A stretch of DNA of 64,000 bases from Oscheius onirici (GCA_932521025.1 OW051470.1:62001-126000); one strand, 5' to 3'; shown: positions 36,419 to 46,876, numbered from the stretch's first letter. Notes: generated from the letters alone by a model not told the origin. Numbers and translations are program-made.

Positions 36419-36614
36419 TCAACTTCGCTTTTGAAAGGTGTTAATATGCTATGGGAGAACTCTTGGAAAATAAAACGTTTAGATCTGTCAGTGCCAAATG
36501 GTTCCCCTCCCGTCTCTCCCCACAAGCCCTCAAAAGGTAAACACAGCCGTCGGCTAAACAACGCGAACACGTAGTGGGAAGCCACCTCTCCCGGTGTTAG
36601 CTCAGGCCAATGGG

Positions 36615-36632
36615 AGAGAGAGAGAGAGAGGA
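36615..36632. repeat. (GA)n microsatellite
   Basis: Short GA dinucleotide run in the gene-poor region. Confidence 0.85.
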
Positions 36633-36734
36633 CACGTAGTTGTGATCGGGATAATGACTGTATTGTATTGAGCTGGTTGAGAAGAGGGGACATTGGAGAG
36701 GGGACAGAATGTGGGAAGATAAAAAGGCAGAGAC

Positions 36735-36822
36735 GCCACTGACTCGACAGTTCATACTTCATGTCGCTGAGACCATCAAAATGGCCGCAGACTCGATAGT
36801 TCACACTTTAGGTCGGTGCGGC
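36735..36822 (-). repeat. hairpin repeat doublet
   Basis: Copies 36735-36773 and 36784-36822; period 49 bp. The second shows paired changes at its ends (GCCGCA and TGCGGC), preserving the stem. Confidence 0.85.
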
Positions 36823-36858
36823 TACTAAAGTTCTGTCTACCTTCTGTTTTCTCATCAG

Positions 36859-36998
36859 TGCGAGCAGCTGTATATTCAGAAAGACAGATCAGGATGACCG
36901 AAAGAGAACGCCATGCATTGAAAAGTAGTTGGCAAATATTCCCTAGGTGGCTTGGAGAGTTCAGTGCTAAATATTCGTGGATTTCCGGTCAGGACTGA
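36859..36998 (+). pseudogene. possible globin N-terminal fragment
   Basis: After an acceptor-like CTCATCAG, an open frame reads MTERERHALKSSWQIF and stops 34 codons after the Met. The pattern (acidic/basic start, then LKSSW) resembles helix A of nematode globins, but nothing matching the haem pocket follows. If real, it is a relic exon; a chance match is quite possible. Confidence 0.2.
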
Positions 36999-37060
36999 TC
37001 AAATAACTGGAGTAGTTTGTTGATTTTTGGAGCTTACAACGAAATGTTAAGATGGATTGA

Positions 37061-37099
37061 GCCACAAGCTCGACAGTTTACACTTCTTGTCGTTGTGGC
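37061..37099 (-). repeat. hairpin repeat, single copy
   Basis: Near-consensus copy with perfect GCCACA/TGTGGC ends. Confidence 0.85.
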
Positions 37100-37534
37100 C
37101 GGAAAACTTTGTTTTTGAAATCTATGAAATGGGGTCTAAATACGGAAAAGATGAGAAGAAGGTTTAAAAATAGAAAGCGGCAGAGTTGGAATAAGCGGGG
37201 TCGAATTATGAGAACATTTTCTGCTTTTCCAAAGGAAAATCCAAAAAGCCAATTTTCTGAAGCCATAAAACAAAGTGGAACAGGAATAATTGACAGGGAG
37301 AAAGGTGTCATAACGCCTCCCCCGCTCCGAATGGCTTAAAGGTCGGCAAACCGGCCAGAGGCCGGTTGCGCGTTGACCGCAGTCAGCCGTTCCTCGGCCT
37401 AGGCTCGTTTTCGGGCTCACGCGAGAGTCAGCTCCGCCGCTTTTGCCGCGCGCGGCGTGAGAGCTACTCATTTAGTTTATATGCCCGCCAAGGTCACTTT
37501 CAGAGGGTTGGAACATTGCCGCCAGAAAGATTGG

Positions 37535-37666
37535 AGCCACAGTCTCCACAGTCATACTTTTTTTCGTCGTTGTAGCTTGTCACAGTCTCGACAGTCCACA
37601 ATTCATGTCGTTGTGGCCAGAAAGGTTTGAGCCATAGACTCAACAGTTCACACTTCTTGTTGTGGC
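37535..37666 (-). repeat. hairpin repeat triplet
   Basis: Copies 37535-37576 (loop expanded by a T run), 37579-37617 and 37631-37666 (internally shortened). Confidence 0.85.
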
Positions 37667-37982
37667 TTCAAAAGCCATAGTCAGGCGAAAAGACAGACAG
37701 TACCACACTGAGAGACACGCTCTCGAAAATTATACAATTGAACCCTAGACCAGAAACTGATAGTACCTGTTTATTTTCCAACCATTCGATGATTCATCAG
37801 CCGTAAAGACTCCAAAAACGGAGAAGGGTGCTTATCAAAGGGAGTGCTGTTTACTTTGAGAAAGCTGATAAAAGGCCTCCTAGGAGTTTTGAAGCTTCCC
37901 CGTCACTTCAATAATCTGTCTTTTCTAAGTCTATCAGTCGATTTATTGAGGATCCTACCAAGTTTTCCTGGAATCCATTCAA

Positions 37983-38682
37983 ATGACGAGTTATCCTCCT
38001 GGAACTGGATGTCTCTGCTGGTCAGCTAGGGTGAATACATCAGAAAAAGGAGACCAACAACGACAGTTCACACTTTACGTCGTTGTGGTCCTTAAAATTC
38101 AGCCAACTACATACATTTTCCAGAATTGTCTTATGCTATGGACCGGCCTCAGCATAGCGTTAACTTCCCTCGGAGTCATTCTGTCCTTCGCCACGGGCGA
38201 ATGGAACTTCAATGATAGTAACGGTGTCGTTAGCTTCATAACAGCCTTGATTAGTGCAAGTTTCAGCTGTTTGCTAATAAAATTTGAATTTTTCAGATAG
38301 GCGTCTGTCTTTTTGTATTTTTAGCTTCCGCCTTGAAGAAGAAGAGACTTCTCCAAGTTGGACTTGTTTTAATTGTAAATCAGACCAATATTTTTATAAA
38401 ACAGCCCTTCAGATTTTGAACATTCTGATCCTCATAATTGGCTGCATTTTGTCAATATTGGTAGTAACTGGCGCGATTGGTAATCTGTACTTTTCCGATG
38501 AGGGAGGAGCTATAGCCTTCCTTGTCATTTTCTACATTGTGATCATTTTTGGTAATTATTCAATTTTCCATCATAGTATTCGTTTAGTGCAATGTCTGCT
38601 AGCCTGGACGATTCGCCGAAATATTAGGGAAATCGATCTTGACGTCTACAATCTACCGAGTTATAATCCGTACCAGAAATAA
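37983..38682 (+). CDS. small tetraspan membrane protein, family member 1
   Basis: Exons 37983-38030, 38124-38259, 38301-38374, 38413-38551 and 38588-38682 total 492 nt (163 residues). The first exon is a 16-codon leader ending CLCWSAR before a phase-0 intron. Helices: LMLWTGLSIALTSLGVIL, VCLFVFLAS, LNILILIIGCILSILVV and AFLVIFYIVIIFG, then CLLAWTIRRNIRE and a Tyr/Pro-rich tail (YNLPSYNPYQK). The same plan recurs in the genes at 41, 45, 46, 52, 53, 57 and 58 kb. Both termini are probably cytoplasmic. Function unknown. One hairpin repeat lies in intron 1. Confidence 0.7.
38052..38090 (-). repeat. hairpin repeat, single copy
   Basis: In intron 1 of tetraspan member 1. Outer ends GACCAA/GTGGTC differ from consensus. 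Confidence 0.8.
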
Positions 38683-38699
38683 TAATAATAAACCTTGGA

Positions 38700-38782
38700 G
38701 CTACAGTCTCGACGGTTCATACGTTATGTCGTTGTGGCTTCGCAAAATCCAGCTACACTCTGGACAATTCACACTTTATGTC
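38700..38782 (-). repeat. hairpin repeat doublet
   Basis: Copies 38700-38738 and 38752-38782 (truncated); period 52 bp. It begins 17 bp after the tetraspan stop codon, so it lies in the 3' UTR or flank. Confidence 0.8.
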
Positions 38783-38832
38783 TAGAGAGTTATGTCAAAA
38801 CTAGAGAGTTATGCCAGTAGTATTCGGAAAAT

Positions 38833-40848
38833 TTATTCTTTCTGAAGACTCTTTTGAAAGCTCTTGTTCTTGAAGCACTTCTTACAGACTGGCTTGAGAT
38901 CAAAGTCCAGAACCTTGTCTCTGAAAAAAACAGTCATAAATAGTCCTTCTTCTTACTTGTGTGACAATTTGCCATAACAAATCCAGCACGAGTAGCATCC
39001 AGCACACCATCCTTTTCCGAAAAGACGCACACTTGTCCCAGTCAGTCCCTTTTGACACAGGAAGCAGTAGTCACCAAATCTCTGAAAATTGAAAGTTTCG
39101 ATTGAGCCTCCGCTCTGATCGTTGACTATTGAATTCTTTTCCCGACACGTTATGTTTAATCAGACCGTTAAATCCACCTGTCGTTTCGGATGCGCTAATT
39201 TCTTCACTTCAATGCGGTGCCTTCTCTGTCTACTAGTCCTCCTGGCTCTCTCTGTGGCTGTTCTGGGCCAAGCCGGACATAATGACCCCCATCGGCTGGA
39301 CTTCCTGGACATGCAATCAAAAAGCTATCCGAAAGGAAAGAGCATGGAGTCCATAATGAAGGAAGAACATGATAGGGAGATTCAAGTGAGTTCTAGTGGC
39401 CACAACGATTTGAAGTGTGCACTGTCGAGACTGTTTCTAAAGTTTTGACAGCCACAACGACATGAAGTGTGAACTGTCGAGCCTGTGCCCTGTTCAATCC
39501 TCTTAAAACAATTTCTTTTTAGCAATTCGGACCAACTGTGGAGCCACCACCCCCGGCAGCCCATCCCTACACCGGATGGAACTTCCTCACACACCAGAGA
39601 GGATAACCTATACGTACCTTTACAAAGCAGTTCTTACAAAAAGCGTTTTTGTTCTTCTCAAAGTGTTCGTGTCCCAGAAACTGTTTTCCACAATCATAGC
39701 AGCGAAAATGCTAAAAGAGATAGTTTTTAAAGTCAAACAAGATAAAAACTTCGACATGATAGTGTTTGTCAAGAGCGAAGATGCTTCTCTCTTCTTGAGG
39801 GTCTATCACCCTCCTGCAACCGGCGCAAACTTCGCATTTCTTGTCGTAACATCTGAGACAGTAGAGTTTTCCTCGAAGTTCACGCCCACTGTTCGTGAGA
39901 GTAGTTTTACAGTCGGTACAGTCGAAATGACAGGCATGGAAAAAGTCGTGTCCTCGCCGAAATAGGTCTTCTTTGATTATGGGTTGTCCGCCTAGAAGGA
40001 ACAGAGAGTCTGAGAGGTACAGAGACGGTAACAGACTCGACAGTTCACACGCCATGTCGTTGTGGCTTCCAGAAGATAGGCCACAGGCACGACAGTTCAT
40101 ATTAAAATACTCACATTGTGTACAAATGTAGTTATCTTTTTCTTTGCGAATGTTGTCATAGCAATCTTTACACGTCGGACGACCAGCATTGTTCCAAACC
40201 CCGTCTTCTAGTGAAGAGCCACAATCCGAGCAATTGAAACAGTGTGAATGATAGGACTTGTTCAGTGCCATTTTAACGACTCCAACGACAAATTGGGCTG
40301 AATTTCTCAAATTAGTACTCAAAAAAAGTTAATCGTACAGCATGCCGCGCAGATCGGTGAGTATAGCACCTCAAAGTCGTGTTTGCAATATAAACGTCCT
40401 TCGAAAAAATAGTAAATTTCTCCGTTGAGAGGACAAAAACATTGGGCGCATCTGAAAATTCAATATTTCCAAAAAAAAAAATGAAAAGAACTATACCGGA
40501 AACACTCATGATGCCAACGTGTATTCTCGACGATCATGTAGACTTCGTCTGTGCCGAAGACGCCATGACATCGTGCACAAAAGTCGCTGAAAATGAAATG
40601 AATGTGCCACAGTATCGACAGTTCACCCTTTATGTCGTTGCGGTTATTAGAACTTGAGCCACAGACAAGGCAATTCACACTTATGCCAACGTTTGAAAAA
40701 GATCATACCCGAAAAGACTGCTTGGTCGACTGACCGAAGAATACAAAGACGATACAGGAGATCGCAAGGAGGCCGTCATCTGAACCATCGATTGCCGATA
40801 AGAGACCGCTCTGCGAGTTGTTGTTGGCCCCCACGCGTGAATCAACAT
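38833..40848 (-). CDS. PINCH-like adaptor with five LIM domains
   Basis: Exons 40848-40709, 40586-40497, 40451-40339, 40297-40115, 39991-39750, 39710-39618, 39081-38957 and 38920-38833 total 1,074 nt (357 residues; vertebrate PINCH1 is about 325). LIM1: FCARCHGVF...RWHHECFRCAQC. LIM2: ICAACS...YHSHCFNCSDC. LIM3: YICTQCGQP...FHACHFDCTDC. LIM4: VCAGCRRVID...HFRCYDC. LIM5: YCFLCQKGL...GCYSCWICYGKL, then VLDFDLKPVCKKC, the typical PINCH end. PINCH links integrin-linked kinase to other adhesion partners at muscle and other attachment sites; the C. elegans counterpart is UNC-97. The N-terminal 46 residues are unlike PINCH and their start is tentative. LIM5 is preceded by an unusually long intron holding another gene. 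Confidence 0.85.
39212..39606 (+). CDS. small secreted peptide nested in a PINCH intron
   Basis: Exons 39212-39385 and 39523-39606 (86 codons including the stop) lie on the opposite strand within the PINCH intron 39082-39617; the stop codon is 11 bp from the PINCH exon. A clear signal peptide (MRCLLCLLVLLALSVAVLG) precedes a soluble region (SYPKGKSMESIMKEEHDRE) and a Pro-rich tail (PTVEPPPPAAHPYTG). There are no mature cysteines or dibasic cleavage sites, so it is neither a clear neuropeptide nor an antimicrobial. The intron is largely a hairpin repeat doublet. Family unknown. Confidence 0.6.
39399..39489 (+). repeat. hairpin repeat doublet
   Basis: Copies 39399-39437 and 39451-39489 (period 52 bp) inside the intron of the nested secreted-peptide gene and therefore also inside a PINCH intron. 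Confidence 0.85.
40028..40105 (-). repeat. hairpin repeat doublet
   Basis: Copies 40028-40066 and 40080-40105 (truncated) fill most of PINCH intron 39992-40114; period 52 bp. Confidence 0.8.
40606..40687 (-). repeat. hairpin repeat doublet
   Basis: Copies 40606-40643 and 40658-40687 make up about two thirds of PINCH intron 40587-40708; period 52 bp. Confidence 0.8.
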
Positions 40849-41083
40849 CTTGGGAATGTGTAGGAATTTCTTGCCAGCTATTTGGGAAACATGATGGTTA
40901 AAATGATATCTGAAAATGAAAATAATCGGATTATAAGTGAGACTTAGGCTGGTAACACCATTATTACTCTGCTGGCGGAAGTCCTTTTCCACTTGTGGAA
41001 CAAGGGTTCTTATTTATTAGTTTCGTTAAACAGTATTTTTAGAAATTTAATTGTTCTGCGTCTTCTTTAATGTTTCGGCCACG

Positions 41084-41826
41084 ATGAAACGTACTCCCCT
41101 ACTGATGGCAGAAAGTGGGCCACCTGTGGTGAAAAGAACAAAAAAGGAATAAAGAACTTCAACAATGGGAGGTAAAAATATTGTAGAAAGTTACTGAAAA
41201 GTGTTTAGAAAGCATTTCCAGTCGATTTCAGTGAAAAATAGAAAAAAAAATTGGGGCCCTAAAGGTGTAATAGTACCAAACTTATAATGTCTTCCCTCTC
41301 AGACCTGCGCTATAACATGTTCAAGTATACTAATGGCACTAAACGTTGTCCTTTGGACAATTCTTTGCATCCCTAACGGAATGAATTTCACTGAATATCC
41401 AAAGTTTACGGCCCTTTCATTCATCAACGAGCAAGTCGTGGTAAGTATTTTGAAAATAAAACTGAATTTTATTTTCAGTTCAACATTGCAGTTGTCACAT
41501 TCACCGCAGCTGTTTCGAGATTGCGACTACTGCTTCAAATTGCCCTTTGGCTTCGGATTTTTAATGGGATCTTCACCAGTGTCGCGCAACTCTCACAGTA
41601 TCTTTACCTCGCCGACGCCTTTGGGAACTATCATGAGAAGCTGGATGGAAACCTCATGACTGGAATTCTAATAGCTTTGGCTCTTGTTTTGATCTATTAT
41701 CTCTTAATGGCTTGGACAATAACGAAGATAGCGAATGATATCATTCCAGTGAGATATACCAGAATTCCACAGCAAACTGAATGCAGTCAGTATACGTCAG
41801 ATTCCAAAATGGTCTGGAATGAATGA
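41084..41826 (+). CDS. small tetraspan membrane protein, family member 2
   Basis: Exons 41084-41128, 41303-41440 and 41479-41826 total 531 nt (176 residues). A 15-codon leader exon precedes a phase-0 intron. Helices: ILMALNVVLWTILCIP, VVTFTAAVSRLRLLLQIALW, IFNGIFTSVAQLSQYLYLA and MTGILIALALVLIYYLLMAW, then the family end LMAWTITKIAN and a polar tail. The middle exon aligns with that of members A and B at 45-46 kb, although the CCGCAAR leader is missing. Leader exon less certain than the rest. Confidence 0.65.
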
Positions 41827-41941
41827 ATTGAGTTTCTGTACACCGACTATATCCAGGTCAAAAAGAGTATTATTCTGACAAAAAAGCCAGACACCTTGAC
41901 AAAAACAGTATACGGTCATTTTATTGCAACCAGTTTGGTTA

Positions 41942-41980
41942 GCCACAACGACATAACATGCGAACTGTCGAGTCTGTGGC
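41942..41980 (+). repeat. hairpin repeat, single copy
   Basis: Solitary copy with perfect ends GCCACA/TGTGGC between tetraspan genes. Confidence 0.9.
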
Positions 41981-42133
41981 ATACGTTTTAAAAAGTCTTT
42001 TCAGCAAGGAGAGTTTATTTAATGGCAAACATGAGCAGGTCTAAAAATTCTAAAAATTTATTAATACCATTTGTAAAGTGTTGAATCACTCTCCTCGCAT
42101 CATTCTCTCTAAACTATCGCCTGTTGAGTTTAT

Positions 42134-42620
42134 AAATTAGGCTGGAATTGTCACCGTCTTTGACAAGGACTCCTTCTCATACCAGCGGATTGACCAACTT
42201 CTGGTAAGTAAACTGGTAGTCGAAATATCACGATATTGTGCCATCACAAAAAAATCTATTTTTTAGCTGACATGGCTTACATTCTCCGTCGCCACGGCAA
42301 TTTTCAGTCGTCAAAATTCACATCACCGCCGCCCAGACTCCAGAGACGTTCGACTACAACGGCATTATGAGAATGCACATCCTCATCGCATTGATTCTGA
42401 CCACTGGTGAGTCATTGCATAAAGATATGACGGTAATTTTTCAGCTGCAACGCTGACCATCATGATGACTGGACAGCGTTATCGCCAGTTGAAGCGCCAA
42501 GAGATGAAGAATGAGGGGAGACTGATCCAAAAAAAACAGGACAGCTGTAAGAATCCACTGATCAACGGTAACTATTTGGCTTTGACGATGCCGACTGGCT
42601 GTGAGATGAATATGGCTTGA
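42134..42620 (+). pseudogene. degenerate or partial tetraspan-like gene
   Basis: Coding-like pieces flanked by good splice signals: AGIVTVFDKDSF before GTAAGT, LTWLTFSVATAIF after TTTTTAG, and MHILIALILTT joined to ATLTIMMTGQRYRQLKRQ with a polar tail ending at TGA 42618-42620. The first helix and the later helix are in different frames with no credible intron between them. I read this as a decayed family member; a missed small exon is the alternative. Confidence 0.35.
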
Positions 42621-42739
42621 ACTGTGAAACTTGTAACAATCGGCTTAAGATAATAAAATTGTCATTGGTATTGTTTCAAATGCTAGATTACCAGGCCGGA
42701 TGTAAGGCTAATTTTACTGACAGTCCTTTAAACAGTAGT

Positions 42740-42918
42740 GCAAGGACAACTTTACGTCATTATTGCCGTCAAAACTTGAGACACAGACTCGACAGATCAC
42801 ACTTTATGTTGTTGTGGCTGTCAAAACGAGCCACAGACTCGACAGTTCACACCTTATATCGTTGTCGCTTCAAATTTGCGATACAGACTCAACAGGTCAC
42901 ACTTCTTGTCGTTGTGGC
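42740..42918 (-). repeat. hairpin repeat array, 3 copies plus a partial
   Basis: A decayed partial copy at 42740-42767, then 42780-42818, 42830-42868 and 42880-42918 at an exact 50-bp period. The 11-bp spacers keep TCAAA-rich sequence. Confidence 0.9.
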
Positions 42919-43015
42919 CGTCAAAACTTGAGCTCCGAGCAGACTCAACTTCGCGAAGTTTATTATAACTAACGAAACAAAAGTACAGGACGAGACCAAA
43001 ATAAATACCGGTTTC

Positions 43016-43704
43016 TCATATCAGACGAGTTTTCTTATTGGTAAAGAGATCATCTCCACAAGATGTCACAGTTTTGAATGCGTCTTCTATCTGTTGTTCG
43101 GAAAGTGCATGGCGAAGCTCATTTGTTAAGAGGAGTTGAACTGAAAAACAGAGCTTTAAAGGACTGTCTATCTTACCTAAAAGAACCAGAACAATATAAA
43201 TAACCATGTAGGAAGGACAAGTTTGATCCGTACCGCGGGCGGAGAGTACGATAAAGTAAGCCAGAATGCCGTTCAGAATCATACTGGTGAAGTAGGCAAG
43301 CCGCATGTTTTCCAGCTTTTCGGACACAACTGACCAAAGAATCGCGCTGTTCCCCAGAATGCAAAGAAGGGCCACGACGGTTTCTCTGACACTGTTGTAG
43401 GACTCAAGGAAATGACATCCGATGGCAATCAAAGCGTAAAGGAGCATGGAACAGATGGTGGCGAAGCGAAGAAATTTCTGAAATTTATCACTTTGGGTCA
43501 TCACTGTTTGAGTTACAGTCTCGACAGTTCACACTTCATGTCGTTGTGGCCATCAAGACTTGAGACAGAAGGACACACCTTGGAAGTCCACAACTGCTTC
43601 AGAGTTTCCATTTCTTCGTAGACGTATTGCGGTTCTGGGAGAGCCGCACTCACTGCTTTCTCGGCTTGACCGACTTGGGGAACAGTCAAATGGCTGAACA
43701 GCAT
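43016..43704 (-). CDS. tetraspan-like membrane protein with long N-terminus
   Basis: Exons 43704-43579, 43477-43177 and 43140-43016 total 552 nt (183 residues). A 42-residue acidic, soluble leader precedes four helices (LRFATICSMLLYALIAIG, VVALLCILGNSAILWSVV, YFTSMILNGILAYFIVL and YMVIYIVLVLLVQLLL) and a charged tail. The phase-0 first intron is kept, but the leader is longer and the AWTIKK end is absent, so it is at best a distant member of the neighbouring family. The first intron holds a hairpin repeat. Confidence 0.6.
43512..43550 (-). repeat. hairpin repeat, single copy
   Basis: Near-consensus copy in intron 1 of the tetraspan-like gene 43016-43704; one outer end changed (GTTACA). Confidence 0.85.
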
Positions 43705-45027
43705 TTTTTGAAAGTAGCCAAGAAAAGCTTTATCGTAAATGATAGCAGGTCAGCAGTATGTGACTGTTCCTTTGTGGACACAACATTTACAAATACCTAT
43801 GGGTTGTTAAATAATACGAGGGTTTTTACGACATTTCCGAAAGGTGCTTCAAAAGGGACGGTGCCTGACACTTAAAGGAAGTTCTCCAATAAGGCTGTCT
43901 ATTTTATCATTCATAAAACAAAGTCAGAGGTGAATATGCCAAGGATATCTTATAATGTTTCAGTGTAAATTTTGCTTTTCTTCCCAATTCCCCGTTTTAC
44001 AAGTTTTATTTCCCACTTCCCTGTCTCTCTATTAGACATTTTACCTGTATTACTTCCTCTACCCCCGCCCCACACACATACAGCCTATGTTATTGCATAG
44101 AAATAAATATAATATATAAATATAAAATAATATAATAAAAGACATCGAAAAATGATCTCACCTGGTTGTTTATACGAAAAAGAGGAGACTATACAGCTAG
44201 CTAACACGACATGTGAACAGTTATCGATCGTCATTATGATTCATGAATCGGGTGGAGAGGAAGAGGGTCAGTCTCTTGCAACAAAATCGACAACAACCCT
44301 TCAAGACTTACCATTTGGTTGGGATGTTTTGGCTAGATGAAAAGTCAGTTTCAAGATGTTCGTAAAGAGAAGTTAGGAGCCTGACAAGCTCATGATTGTG
44401 ATGCGGACTATTATCAAAAATAGGCCCTCGACAGTTTAAAGCTCTGGATGGGAGAAGATGACTGTTATATTTCAAGCGGCAGAAGATGATGTTCTTACCG
44501 TGACATTGGATTTCATCTCCAAAAATATCTCTTGTCTTTTGCAGTTTATTCTTCGCTCAAATCGACCGAGACAGTTGTTTATACAGGAGACATTTTACAT
44601 GGACCAGATAACGAGATGGATCTCTAACAGTTGTTGCTTTCTATGCCGGTGCAAGAAAGCAAGAAACGGCTCCAGACACTGTCACGTAGGAACAGATAAG
44701 GGCGTCCTACACTCTTTCATATGTACTCTGATCAAAGACGGCGGAGAGTTCTCTCCAGCGCTTTTTTTTTCGTTTTATTCCGAGCTTTACAAGTCGAATA
44801 CGCAATTTGATCTAACTCCTGTCTCATTCTTTCCCCTAAGCCAACGATTTTTTAAATTAAGTTTGGAGGAGTATCGGAGAGAAATTGGGAATTGCAGATA
44901 AGAAGACATTCCATTGCGAAACTGCCTATTGTTTCAAACTGTGACTGTGTGTTTGCAGGTCATTTCGCTGAAGAGAATCACAAGTAAAAACCAGACAAGT
45001 AAAAACCAGAATGCTCTGGAAAATGGG
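43705..45027. other. intergenic; two open frames without support
   Basis: AT-rich with a near-pure A/T tract at 44100-44140. Open frames of 62 codons (44152-44340) and 147 codons (44458-44901) begin with ATG but show no domain, signal or splice partners. A 147-codon frame in AT-rich DNA is notable but not convincing. No hairpin repeats occur between 43.55 and 46.16 kb. Confidence 0.35.
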
Positions 45028-45152
45028 GTTGTCAGACTTCCCGATCAAGGTCAAAATATTTATTTCAAGGAGAATAAGAGGTATACACAGTCTGTTCGCG
45101 AGCCTTGACATCTTCTGCCTCATTCAACGCCCTCTTGATCGTCCAGGCACTT
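45028..45152 (-). pseudogene. 3' fragment duplicated from the adjacent tetraspan gene
   Basis: This segment repeats the 3' end of the gene at 45238-45811. The minus strand reads AWTIKRALNEAEDVKAREQ followed by TVYTSYSP and a stop, against AWTIKRTLNEAEDANVHEQ in the intact gene, and the similarity continues into the 3' flank. No upstream exons are present, so it is a truncated tandem duplication. Confidence 0.75.
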
Positions 45153-45237
45153 TTCTTGTCGGGACTATCAGCAACATATTACTCTTTAAGTGCTCTTCAA
45201 AAATGTTATGTCAAACTTCTTCGTCAAATTATTCATT

Positions 45238-45811
45238 TCAAGGAGAATAAGGACTATATACAGTCTGCTCGTGAACATTGGCATCTTCTGCCTCATTCAG
45301 CGTTCTCTTGATCGTCCACGCCATCAGACCTTGGTAGATCAAAACCAGCCCGAAGCCGATGATGACTCCAGCTATAAGGGCTCCCGTATTGGAAAAGTAG
45401 TAGTCCCCAATGGCGCCGGCGAGGAAAAGAATCTCAATCAGTAGGAGGATTCCAGTGAAGACCATGTTGGCTATCTGGAGCCAGAAGGCAATTCGAAGAA
45501 GGTTTCGCTTCATTGTACAGGCTGCGGTCATTGTGAAGGCGGCAACGGAGAACTGAAATTTTTTAGGGCTGTCTCTCTGACTTTCTGGCTTACCAGAACA
45601 ATTTCATTAGTGAGCGCAATAGCCGAATAACCAGGATAGTAATCGAAATCGAAGCCGCCAGCAGTTATATTTATTATCAAGCCGACAATGTCAAGACCAA
45701 TAATTATGCCTGTCCATACCATCAGACAAGTCTAAAACTCTGGATTACGTCCGAATCTGAACTCACCCTGGCTGCGCAACAGCCACATCCAGTGCGGTAG
45801 TCGTTTGTCAT
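45238..45811 (-). CDS. small tetraspan membrane protein, member A
   Basis: Exons 45811-45767, 45731-45594 and 45552-45238 total 498 nt (165 residues). The 15-codon leader exon ends CGCCAAR. Helices: CLMVWTGIIIGLDIVGLII, FSVAAFTMTAACTM, FWLQIANMVFTGILLLIEILFLAGAI and LIAGVIIGFGLVLIYQGLMAW, then AWTIKRTLNEAED and a Tyr/Pro tail. It is clearly paralogous to member B (next gene upstream, same strand) in exon layout, leader and end. Cys-rich leaders next to a membrane helix are often palmitoylated; that is inference. Function unknown. Confidence 0.75.
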
Positions 45812-46162
45812 TTCAACTTTTGCGAGTCGAGGTAGAATGGGAGATAAGAAGACTGGGTGACTCGCAGCTCTTTTATAGGAATCCACTATCACCAGAGGAA
45901 GTTTGCGGTCCCTGACGTAGCGGTCTTTTGATTCGAAACTGACTATGATTTTCAAGTCGTTTCCGCAAATAGTGTACTCATTCGCAAACATGAGTATGCT
46001 CATTCCAAACACACTCCTACGATGTTGTTTGCTCTGAAGATAGCCATACCCCGCCTTTTTAGGAGAAGTGGACAAATTGACGAGAACGAGGGTTTCTAAA
46101 GTATGAGTCGAGGCTAAAAGTATCGTATTCTAATGGAGCTCTGATCAGACCAAAAGTTCAAT

Positions 46163-46252
46163 GACCACAACGACATAAAATGTGAAGTGTCGAGACTGTG
46201 GCTCAATTTTTTAAGTCACAACGACATAAAGTGTGAACTGTCGAGTCTGCGC
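46163..46252 (+). repeat. hairpin repeat doublet
   Basis: Copies 46163-46202 and 46215-46252 between tetraspan members A and B; period 52 bp. Confidence 0.85.
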
Positions 46253-46301
46253 TTTCTAATTCAATTTTTTTTCGAACAACAAGTTTGTTAACTTTTTTAT
46301 T

Positions 46302-46876
46302 TCAAGGCTCAATATTGCAGGGAACGTAAGTTACTTGGTGTGACATTTTAGCTTCTTCTGCTTCTGTCAGAGTCTTTTTGATAGTCCAGGCCAGCAAGGA
46401 CTGACCAACCAGGACTATACAGTAGAAGAAAACGGTTTCACCTATGCGAATTCCAACATCGTCGTAAGTGTAATGCCCAATGACGCCAGCTATGAGAAGA
46501 ATCTGGAATAGTAGAAGAATGACTGCAAAGACTATAATGGCGATCTGGATCCAGAAGGCAATTCGGAGAAGTCGGCGCTTCATCTGATAAGCGGCGATCA
46601 TTGTGAAGGCGGCTGCAGCGACCTGAAAATATAATTTTTCCGCATTTTTTTGACAAAACATACCAGAAAAAGTTCCCTGACCGGTAAAATGGCTGCAGTG
46701 GCGGCATGATCGGCAAAATCAATACCAAGAACAAGATTGTAGATTAAGTCGATGCCATTGAGACCGACGATTATGCCAGTCCATGCCAGTAGACAAGTCT
46801 GGAAGCTGGGTTACTGTACTTTTGGGTAGAAACATACTCTGGCGGCGCAACAACCACATCCAGCGTTGGTGTTCAT
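46302..46876 (-). CDS. small tetraspan membrane protein, member B
   Basis: Exons 46876-46838, 46798-46664 and 46622-46302 total 495 nt (164 residues). The 13-codon leader is MNTNAGCGCCAAR. Helices: CLLAWTGIIVGLNGIDLIY, VAAAAFTMIAAYQM, FWIQIAIIVFAVILLLFQILLIAGVIG and FFYCIVLVGQSLLAW, then AWTIKKTLTEAEE. Closest relative of member A, with the same introns in the same phase; both probably arose by tandem duplication. About 490 bp separate the two genes, rather long for a nematode operon. Confidence 0.75.

Larger units (their letters stand above)
32383..37982. other. 5.6-kb gene-poor stretch with many hairpin repeats
   Basis: No gene can be assembled with confidence. Open frames exist but are shadows of the repeats or isolated (for example 35605-35815, a basic stretch without splice partners). 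At 34358-34540 an open frame ends at a donor-like GAGAAT|GTAAG and may be an orphan exon. A GC-rich island lies at 37330-37470. Eleven hairpin-repeat clusters are listed separately. Confidence 0.5.

Noticed and set aside
42617-42931. 104-codon plus-strand open frame
   Set aside because: Most of it translates the hairpin repeat array at 42740-42918; no splice or homology support.
44458-44901. 147-codon open frame
   Set aside because: No recognisable motif, atypical composition and no flanking splice signals; mentioned only under the intergenic entry.
45238-46876. Operon of tetraspan members B and A
   Set aside because: The gap of about 490 bp contains a hairpin doublet and is longer than usual for nematode operons; simple tandem duplication is enough.
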